Below are positions 49,937 through 55,842 of a DNA stretch of 55,842 nucleotides, piece by piece; within the stretch, counting starts at the first letter, position 1; each line of letters starts with the position of its first letter. The stretch spans positions 1 to 55,842 of the forward strand of contig CAJQOH010000040.1 of assembly GCA_905479915.1 (NCBI GenBank), written 5' to 3'. Under the pieces are notes generated by a model. It ran no database searches and was not told where the DNA came from. It saw nothing but the letters and a program-made list of their open reading frames with translations. The stretch comes from an uncultured Flavobacteriales bacterium (GTDB lineage Bacteria > Bacteroidota > Bacteroidia > Flavobacteriales_E > Vicingaceae). The translations under genes and the position numbers were made by a program.

Positions 49937-50722
49937 TTATTCAGCTTTTAAAGATTCTTTCAATTCTTCAACAGAGATGTTGTAATTGATTCTACCTTCT
50001 TTGGCTAAAGATATTTTTCCTGTTTCTTCAGAAATAATAATTGCTATAGAGCGAGATGTTTCTGTGATTCCAGCAGCTGCTCTATGTCTCAATCCAAAAT
50101 GAGCAGGGAATTCTTGATTTTCAGATACAGGTAGTATACATCGTGCAGCAACAATAGTATTGTTTTCTATTATTGCACCCCCATCATGTAGCGGACTGTT
50201 TTTAAAGAATATCGATTCTAGAATAGCTGAAGATAATGCAGAATTAATTTTTTCTCCTGTGCTAGAGTAATATTTCAATTCAGATTTTAAATCGATAATA
50301 ATTAAAGCTCCCGTTTTTGTGTTCGATAAATTTTTAGCAGCAATTATAATTTGATTGACATTTAATTGTTCTTTGGTGCCTTCATTAGGATTGATCAGTT
50401 TTAATAATTTACTGCTTCTTTTTCCCGAAAACATGCTATTATTGCCAATAATTAGCAAAAAACGTCTAATTTCTTGTTGAAAAACGATAATTAGTGCTAA
50501 AACACCAACTCCTATAAATTGGCCTAAAATTTCACTTAACAGTTCCATTTGTAGTGCTTCAACAATTTTCCAGAAAAGGTAAATTGCTAAGATTCCTAAG
50601 AAAATTCGAATGGCAACTGTTCCTTTAACCAACTTGTAAAGTTGAAACATAATGATAGCAACCAGTAAGATATCAACCAAATCGAGCCATCTAAATGATA
50701 TAAAAAGGAGGTTGTTAAGCAT
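49937..50722 (-). CDS. cdaA: Diadenylate cyclase CdaA
   Basis: 261 residues. N-terminal three membrane helices (about 10-75) and a DAC domain (about 95-255) with NSPLHDGGAII (DGA motif), and RHRAAAGITE (RHR motif), which bind ATP and catalyse formation of c-di-AMP. This is the membrane-bound CdaA/YbbP type rather than DisA. c-di-AMP controls potassium and osmotic balance and wall stress in most species. No CdaR (YbbR) or phosphodiesterase gene is adjacent. The helical-repeat gene at 50744 precedes it by 21 bases on the same strand and is likely in the same transcript. Confidence 0.95.
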   Translation of the reverse strand: MLNNLLFISFRWLDLVDILLVAIIMFQLYKLVKGTVAIRIFLGILAIYLFWKIVEALQMELLSEILGQFIGVGVLALIIVFQQEIRRFLLIIGNNSMFSGKRSSKLLKLINPNEGTKEQLNVNQIIIAAKNLSNTKTGALIIIDLKSELKYYSSTGEKINSALSSAILESIFFKNSPLHDGGAIIENNTIVAARCILPVSENQEFPAHFGLRHRAAAGITETSRSIAIIISEETGKISLAKEGRINYNISVEELKESLKAE

Positions 50723-50743
50723 GGTTCAAAAGTAATACTTTAA

Positions 50744-52258
50744 TTATTGTTCGTACCGTGTATTTGCAATATCTAACAATACATCGTAATAGTTGAGATT
50801 CATCATTTTTGCTTTAAGCCAAGCATAAAAAGCCATTGCTTGTAAATCTTCTTGCTCAGAATCTTTTCGAACTAAGGTTTCTTTTACTTCCTCTATGAAC
50901 ACTTTACTTTGCATGATGTCAGGAGTGTCAATTGTTGTTTTTATTGTTTTGATAAAAAGGCTAACCCTTTTGTATAGAGGATGATTAAAAAGACTAGAGA
51001 AGTTTAGTTCAAATGAACGTATTCGGTTGAGAACAATATCGATATTCCCCAATTCGAATTGAAGGATAATTTCGATAAGGTTTTTCTTTAAAACCCATTC
51101 TATGCCCATTTTTTTTTCGAGCCACTTATCGGTATGACTGAGCATTTGAATGATGTTATTGGCTTTTTTATAGTGTTGTTGATTGAAATAGTAGACTACT
51201 AAATTGATTTTAATATTGAATTGTTCAACAGTGGTCATTTTTTTTAATTCGTTTTCTTCGATGCTCGTTAGTAGTTCTATTGATTTTTCATTTTGATTAA
51301 GGTAAGTGAAGTTAGCAGCTTGTAACGTAAGATATTTAGCGTAGAACTGCTGATAGTAACTTTTGTTGTATTCGCTCATTCCCTTTAGCATTTCTTTTAA
51401 ATACTTATTGGATTCTTCGAATCTTCTATTTCTATATAAAATGTGCGCAATCATATAGAGGATATTTATTTTGTAAAAATGATTTCTTTTTGAGGAACCA
51501 TGTTCACTCTCTAGTTTAGTGTATGCCTTGATTATATAAGGTTCAAAGTTGTAAAAATCTTTTTTAGAGAGCATCACTCTTCTCGTTAGATCAAGTATTT
51601 TGTATAGAATATGTGGCCGTTGAAAAACCAAATCTTTTAGGCCATATTTCTTCAGTAAATCGTTTATAACCATTTCAAGATCTTTATCCTCACCTTTCAT
51701 TTTAACAGTGTTCAACTCTTTTTTTATGAAGTTGTAAGCAATGTTGGCTTTTTCGTTTTCGTCAACCAATTGTTTGTTGGCCTGCCATTTTTTGTAGACT
51801 TCATTAATGTCTGGAGCAAATTCACTATCCGATTCATCTATTTGTATGTGATAGATATTGTTAAGCAGTTCATATTGTTCATTTTCAATTGCGATGTGTT
51901 CTGCTTTTTTTAGAATTCTCCATCCAAAATCATCGCTCTGATTTTTAAAAAGATAAGCGGCTAAAGAAATTAAACCAGTAATGGATGATGTGGCTGTGGT
52001 GTCACTATCAATTTGTTTTAAAACTATAAAGTCGGTAAGGTGTTTTAGTAAACGTTTTCTCAAAGTATGGTAAGCTACTTTGTTTGGAGATTTGTAAAGC
52101 TTTTGTTCTATCTCTTTTGTAGGAAGTTGATTACTAATCAGTTCAAATAGATCTAAATCTTTTCGTTGTTTTTTACTCTTCTGTCTGTTGATGAAAATTC
52201 TAAATTCTCTTCGATCATCTTTAGAAAATGTATTGACTAGTTCTTGTAGTTTGTCCAT
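50744..52258 (-). CDS. Helical-repeat (TPR-like) protein of unknown function
   Basis: 504 residues, no signal peptide. Built from many amphipathic helix pairs (HILYRNRRFEESNKYLKEML, VVYYFNQQHYKKANNIIQML) typical of tetratricopeptide-like scaffolds, preceded by a basic N-terminal region (REFRIFINRQKSKKQRKDL). No catalytic motif. Likely cytoplasmic scaffold. Conserved gene order with cdaA (21 bases) suggests a link to c-di-AMP signalling or simply co-transcription; I do not know which. Probably restricted to Bacteroidota, but this is not checked. Confidence 0.75.
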   Translation of the reverse strand: MDKLQELVNTFSKDDRREFRIFINRQKSKKQRKDLDLFELISNQLPTKEIEQKLYKSPNKVAYHTLRKRLLKHLTDFIVLKQIDSDTTATSSITGLISLAAYLFKNQSDDFGWRILKKAEHIAIENEQYELLNNIYHIQIDESDSEFAPDINEVYKKWQANKQLVDENEKANIAYNFIKKELNTVKMKGEDKDLEMVINDLLKKYGLKDLVFQRPHILYKILDLTRRVMLSKKDFYNFEPYIIKAYTKLESEHGSSKRNHFYKINILYMIAHILYRNRRFEESNKYLKEMLKGMSEYNKSYYQQFYAKYLTLQAANFTYLNQNEKSIELLTSIEENELKKMTTVEQFNIKINLVVYYFNQQHYKKANNIIQMLSHTDKWLEKKMGIEWVLKKNLIEIILQFELGNIDIVLNRIRSFELNFSSLFNHPLYKRVSLFIKTIKTTIDTPDIMQSKVFIEEVKETLVRKDSEQEDLQAMAFYAWLKAKMMNLNYYDVLLDIANTRYEQ

Positions 52259-52354
52259 AATAAAAGTCAGTATGATAAAATATAAAACTACTATAAATAA
52301 TATATTTAATGAAATATTTTAATTTTTAAAAAGTCAGTAAATGAATGTTTTGTG

Positions 52355-52386
52355 TTTGGTCTAACCCTCAAACCATTCTATGTTTG
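52355..52386 (+). promoter_or_regulatory. Strong Bacteroidota promoter of the barrel gene at 52422
   Basis: -33 TTTG (52355-52358), 20-base spacer, -7 TATGTTTG (52379-52386), 35 bases before the ATG. Both elements match the consensus exactly. Confidence 0.75.
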
Positions 52387-52421
52387 CCTAGAATTTTAAA
52401 ACTTAACTTAATAAAAAAAAG

Positions 52422-53075
52422 ATGAAGAAAGTAATTTTAATAGCTAGCTTATTTGCAATGATAAATGTTGCTAAGGGTCAGAAAAATACAATGATAAATA
52501 CAAAGGATATCTCACCTGTTTCTTTTGGGGCAATGCCAATAATGTTTGTGTCAGAAGACAAGGGACCTGGGCTTGGTTTAGAGTTGAATACTAGATACGC
52601 TGCAACTAAGAATCTTGGAGTAAATTTATTTGGAAGGGTAAAAACTACTTTGGCCGAAGATCCTTATTATGATGCTTATGGTACACCGAGTAGCAAGGGT
52701 GATTTGGTAGGTCGTAATATATTCGCTTTAGGTACAGCTCTAGATTATCACCTTGTTAGAGCAATAAATTTACAGTTAAGGGTAGGGTATGAGCTTGAAG
52801 CTGATCCACAGAAGAGAGAAATGAACCCAAGATTTATATATGGAGGAGGGGTATTGATTAAACTTAGTAATTCTCGAACGCATAAAATTGGTCATAGTTT
52901 AAGAGTGGGAATAGATTTTGAAAGTGATAAAACGATTAATACAGAATATCCAACTGTTGACTTTTCTGATTTTCCTTATTCACAGAGTGTAGGTACAAGT
53001 AATGCAACTATCAATTCGTTTTCTTTTCAGATAGGATGGAATTTCCAATTCCATGGTATTAAGCGTAAAAGATAA
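52422..53075 (+). CDS. Predicted outer-membrane beta-barrel protein
   Basis: 217 residues. Signal peptide ending VAKGQK. Mature region with alternating strands (GLGLELNTRYAATKNLGVNLFGRV, FALGTALDYHLVRAINLQLRVGYELE, FSFQIGWNFQF) typical of an 8-stranded barrel, and a basic tail (GIKRKR). Shares its plan with the barrel at 55328 (PGLGLEL...  against PGFGIEL..., then FIYGGGVLI against FIGGGAIL), so they are paralogues. It has a consensus promoter of its own and may read on into 53105. Confidence 0.75.
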   Translation: MKKVILIASLFAMINVAKGQKNTMINTKDISPVSFGAMPIMFVSEDKGPGLGLELNTRYAATKNLGVNLFGRVKTTLAEDPYYDAYGTPSSKGDLVGRNIFALGTALDYHLVRAINLQLRVGYELEADPQKREMNPRFIYGGGVLIKLSNSRTHKIGHSLRVGIDFESDKTINTEYPTVDFSDFPYSQSVGTSNATINSFSFQIGWNFQFHGIKRKR

Positions 53076-53104
53076 ATTTAGAATATTAGTTTTACATTAG
53101 AGAA

Positions 53105-53839
53105 ATGAAGAATTTGGTTCGGGGAATCACTGCGATTATTAAAAGATATACTCCAATGAGGACAAATAAATTATCTATAATTAAAAGTACTATACTGCTT
53201 ATTGTTGTGATACAATTAATGTCTTGTGCATCTTCCAGAGTAGTTCGCCCTTTGCAAAAAGGAGAAAAGCAGCTTAGTGCGAATTTAGGGGGTCCTTTAA
53301 TTGGTTTTGCAGGTACTACTATTCCAATGCCATTAAGTGCATTGTCTTATGCGCAGGGTGTTTCGGACAAAGTTACGGTATTTGGTGGATTGCATACAAC
53401 AGCGTTGATATATGGTATTGTGCAAACAGATATTGGAGCATGTATAAATGTTTATCATCCAGATAGTTCTCAGTTTGGAGTGAGTGTTAACCCTGTTGTT
53501 AATATGGCTTATGATAAATGGGAGGGTAATTTTAAGTTATGGCCAGAAGTAGACATTAATGCTTATTGGGAGTTTAATCCAAAGAAAAGTTTTGCTTATT
53601 TAGGAGTTTCCAATTGGTTTGAGTTGGCAAGTGAAAGAGCACATGGAGAAACCCAAGAGAATAGATGGTTAATAAATCCTCATTTAGGATATACCTATGC
53701 TAGGAAAAAATGGAATTACAATGTAGAAACAAAATGGTTGGTGCCCAACGTAGATACTAAGCCAAATGTGGTAGATTATAAAGGAATTAATGGGAAAGGT
53801 GGTATAGGAGTTTATTTCACTTTTACTAGAAAATTTTAG
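53105..53839 (+). CDS. Predicted lipoprotein
   Basis: 244 residues with an in-frame alternative start at 53156 that gives a cleaner lipoprotein signal (IVVIQLMSCASS). The mature part is beta-rich, with glycine and aromatics (GGPLIGFAGT, YLGVSNWFELA, HLGYTYARKKWNYNVETKW) and an FTFTRKF end, so it might be a lipid-anchored barrel. Function unknown. It is 29 bases after the barrel gene, and the alpha/beta hydrolase follows 3 bases after it, so it belongs to that operon. Confidence 0.75.
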   Translation: MKNLVRGITAIIKRYTPMRTNKLSIIKSTILLIVVIQLMSCASSRVVRPLQKGEKQLSANLGGPLIGFAGTTIPMPLSALSYAQGVSDKVTVFGGLHTTALIYGIVQTDIGACINVYHPDSSQFGVSVNPVVNMAYDKWEGNFKLWPEVDINAYWEFNPKKSFAYLGVSNWFELASERAHGETQENRWLINPHLGYTYARKKWNYNVETKWLVPNVDTKPNVVDYKGINGKGGIGVYFTFTRKF

Positions 53840-53842
53840 CTG

Positions 53843-54736
53843 ATGAAAAGGATATACATACTGATACTAATTATTATTACAGTTTCTAGTTGTTCTAAAT
53901 TAGACGATAACTTATACAATCCTGATGTTTTAGAAGAATATAAATTAGAAGGATTCGATGGTGAACAAGATTTTGTTCTTGATGCATCTTATGCTATTCC
54001 AGCTAACCTAATAAATGTATTTACTTTAAATTCTCAATCGGCTTCAGAATCAGCGGCAACTACAATTTATGCAATTTACATTGGTGATATTAGTAGGGTA
54101 GCTACGGATACTGTTATAATGTATTGCCATGGAAATAAGTCGCATATGGATTTTTACTGGCAACGTGCAAAACTGTTGGCCAATGTTGGGGGTAAGAATA
54201 ATTATGGAGTTCTTATGGTAGATTATAGAGGCTTTGGGATGAGTGGAGGATCTCCATCAGAAGAAGGAATGTATGCAGATGTAAACTCTGCTTTAAGTTG
54301 GTTGAATCAAAACGGACTAACGAACGATCGTTTGGTGATGTATGGTTTTAGTTTGGGTACAGCTCCGGCTTGTGAGTTAACAGCAAATACAAGAGCTATG
54401 GTTCCTTCCAAATTGGTGTTAGAGGCACCTTTTGCATCTGCTGCAGTTATGGTTCAAGATGCAAGTGTACTGGCTCTACCATCATCTTTTGTTACGAGTT
54501 TGAAAATTGACAATGCTGAAGAAATTAAGAAAGTAAATCAACCATTTTTATGGATACATGGAACGAATGATGAAAAAAATAGTTTTGAATCAAACGGACA
54601 GGTTGTTTATAACAATTATCAAGGAAGCTATGGGGAAGCATTAACTATAAATGGAGCAAAGCATAGTGATGTTCCTGTGATTTATGGATTTCAGAACTAT
54701 TGTAACGATATTGATTTATTTATAAAAAGACAATAA
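53843..54736 (+). CDS. Lipoprotein alpha/beta hydrolase (BEM46/ABHD-like)
   Basis: 297 residues. Lipoprotein signal (IITVSSCSK). Catalytic serine in YGFSLGTAPA (GxSxG), oxyanion motif YCHGNKSHM, D/RGFGMSGG turn, aspartate near WIHGTNDEKN, and histidine in GAKHSDVP. Closest to the BEM46/ABHD12-17 group of serine hydrolases, which often act on lipids or acyl groups. Its lipid anchor puts it on a membrane surface outside the cytoplasm. It lies 3 bases after the lipoprotein gene and overlaps the Mpo1-like gene by one base, so the three are co-transcribed. Confidence 0.87.
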   Translation: MKRIYILILIIITVSSCSKLDDNLYNPDVLEEYKLEGFDGEQDFVLDASYAIPANLINVFTLNSQSASESAATTIYAIYIGDISRVATDTVIMYCHGNKSHMDFYWQRAKLLANVGGKNNYGVLMVDYRGFGMSGGSPSEEGMYADVNSALSWLNQNGLTNDRLVMYGFSLGTAPACELTANTRAMVPSKLVLEAPFASAAVMVQDASVLALPSSFVTSLKIDNAEEIKKVNQPFLWIHGTNDEKNSFESNGQVVYNNYQGSYGEALTINGAKHSDVPVIYGFQNYCNDIDLFIKRQ

Positions 54737-55224
54737 TGAGAACATTGCAGAATTGGTTAGATGATTATGGTGTTAGTCATCAAAATAGAATTAATAAAGC
54801 GATTCATTGGTTATGTATTCCTGTTATATTTTTTAGTTCGGTTGGACTGTTGGCAAGTATTCCACATCACTTTTTATTAAATCCGTTTACCGAAAGTGTT
54901 AGACCATTTATTCATTTTGGTAGTCTGGCAATATTCTTAGCATTGATTTTTTATATTCGATTATCAGTGACTATGTCCATAGGTATGTTTATATGGTGTT
55001 TGTTTTGCTTGTGGGGTAATGTTCAAATTGAATTGTTGAATCCGTTTGGATTCGCATTATGGGAAGTATCCTTAATATTATTTGCTATTGCTTGGGTTGT
55101 TCAGTTTGTTGGTCATAAAATAGAAGGAGAAAAACCATCCTTTGTTGATGATGTTCAGTTTTTACTCATCGGACCAGCTTGGTTAATGGCTTTTATCTAT
55201 AAAAGTGTGGGTATCAAATATTGA
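54736..55224 (+). CDS. Mpo1-like membrane protein (DUF962)
   Basis: 162 residues, four hydrophobic segments, and the DUF962 signature: YGVSHQNRINKAIHWLCIP near the start (HxxNxxxHxxxxP) and VQFVGHKIEGEKPS in the second half. Yeast Mpo1 is an Fe(II)-dependent dioxygenase that alpha-oxidises 2-hydroxy fatty acids, with these histidines as metal ligands. The bacterial role is untested. Its ATG overlaps the hydrolase stop (TAATG), so the two are translationally coupled. Confidence 0.87.
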   Translation: MRTLQNWLDDYGVSHQNRINKAIHWLCIPVIFFSSVGLLASIPHHFLLNPFTESVRPFIHFGSLAIFLALIFYIRLSVTMSIGMFIWCLFCLWGNVQIELLNPFGFALWEVSLILFAIAWVVQFVGHKIEGEKPSFVDDVQFLLIGPAWLMAFIYKSVGIKY

Positions 55225-55327
55225 TTCTGATGAACATTTCCAAATTATAATTCAACTCTACCGTTTAATAATTAACTCATGTGGTATTGATGTGGTATAA
55301 TTACTTTTATAAGGATAAATAATCATT

Positions 55328-55732
55328 ATGAAAATCAAAACAATTCTACTGTATTTATGTTCTACTCTAATTGTTTCTCAATCTTTTGGGCAAAAAAGTG
55401 TTTCTTCCAATGAAACTAATGAGGAATATGTTTATTCCAAAGTATCAATGGGAGTTTCATTAATAAACCAAATCGACCCTACGAATCCTGTTAATGACGG
55501 GTGGAAACCAAACGGGGCTCCACAGCCAGGATTTGGGATAGAATTAGATATGAACTATGCTTTTAATAAAAAGTTTAATGTCTCAATGTTTGTTAGAGGT
55601 TCATTTATAAGAAATGATTTTCTTCTGTTATCAGGTTCATCTTCTAATGTGATGGAAAAAGCTAAAGATTATTTTATTGGTGGTGGGGCAATATTAGAAT
55701 ACAAAATATCCTTTAGACTTGCACACAGCTAA
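55328..55732 (+). CDS. Outer-membrane barrel protein, possibly truncated by a frameshift
   Basis: 134 residues. Signal peptide ending SFGQK. Barrel-like strands (PGFGIELDMNYAFNKKFNVSMFVRGSF, FIGGGAILEYKISFRL) resemble the protein at 52422 but it is much shorter and ends LAHS without the usual aromatic end. In the +1 register a 12-codon continuation from 55729 reads LINKKIGIRFTY and stops at 55767, which would give a proper barrel end. A one-base deletion near 55727-55731 could explain this. Alternatively the short form is genuine. Confidence 0.6.
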   Translation: MKIKTILLYLCSTLIVSQSFGQKSVSSNETNEEYVYSKVSMGVSLINQIDPTNPVNDGWKPNGAPQPGFGIELDMNYAFNKKFNVSMFVRGSFIRNDFLLLSGSSSNVMEKAKDYFIGGGAILEYKISFRLAHS

Positions 55733-55842
55733 TCAATAAAAAAATAGGAATTAGATTTACGTATTAAAATTAACCAAGATAACTGGGGTGAACTATCAAA
55801 ATAGCCAGGTTCTACAGACCTATGTGGCGGAATTAGTCCCCA
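55733..55842. other. End of window, no further gene seen
   Basis: 110 bases after the last stop codon. Apart from the shifted continuation to 55767 I see no open frame, hairpin or promoter box that I would defend. Confidence 0.6.

Overview
The window is AT-rich, densely packed bacterial chromosome that reads as Bacteroidota, most likely an aerobic member of the Flavobacteriales. The evidence is: five surface or secreted proteins ending in type IX secretion (T9SS) sorting domains of both the 'YPNPT' (type A) and gliding/CHU_C (type B) kinds; SprB-like and PKD repeats; promoters of the TAnnTTTG type rather than TTGACA/TATAAT; no Shine-Dalgarno sequences; and several Bacteroidota-typical families (PUR-type DNA-binding protein, Reg_prop/Y_Y_Y sensor, CarboxypepD_reg-like protein). 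I see no tRNA, rRNA, CRISPR array, transposase, integrase or prophage gene; it looks like core chromosome with accessory surface genes.

Layout. 1-93: a TGACTAC heptamer array that supplies the stop codon of an M3 oligopeptidase. 88-8083: M3 peptidase, YfcE-like phosphoesterase, outer-membrane barrel, a large glycine-rich PKD adhesin-like T9SS cargo, and a fatty-acid desaturase. 8266-13169: a sensor fusing a solute-binding domain, two PAS domains and a SpoIIE/PP2C phosphatase, converging on a five-gene operon (membrane protein, TfoX-N, DoxX, thiol peroxidase, MOSC). 13271-23197: a second PP2C sensor with a Reg_prop propeller, a SprB-repeat T9SS protein, and a histidine kinase followed by a YdeP/FdhF-like molybdoenzyme. 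23326-26436: MurQ converging on an operon of one lipoprotein and three paralogous small exported proteins of unknown function, the best candidate here for an undescribed system. 26495-31630: lectin-like T9SS protein, acyl-CoA carboxylase beta subunit, CarboxypepD_reg protein, SixA-like phosphatase. 31721-36799: a 46-residue membrane peptide gene, a long non-coding stretch, a 1398-residue M43 metalloprotease with five nearly identical 264-bp PKD repeats, and a second 46-residue gene. 36942-44020: barrel, MsrB/YaaA pair, CvfB-like S1 protein, a TPR-like lipoprotein with peptide deformylase, ApbE, PUR protein, a T9SS esterase, and a small membrane protein. 44046-48795: SRPBCC protein and TetR regulator sharing an operator motif, then crotonase, VOC protein and PaaZ, a fragment of phenylacetate catabolism. 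48874-55842: metzincin-like lipoprotein, diadenylate cyclase CdaA with a helical-repeat partner, then barrel and lipoprotein genes with an alpha/beta hydrolase and an Mpo1-like protein.

Recurring themes are cell-surface and secreted proteins exported by T9SS (the machinery is not in the window), environmental sensing through PP2C phosphatases and a histidine kinase, and oxidative-stress repair (Tpx, MsrB, YaaA). At the DNA level the notable points are a REP-like element family with a conserved loop and covarying stem arms (three copies), at least six genes whose -7 box lies so close to the start codon that their mRNAs should be leaderless or nearly so, and two gene ends altered by repeats (the heptamer at 88-93 and a duplicated gene tail at 13211-13289). 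All functional assignments come from motif recognition by eye; no database search was possible.
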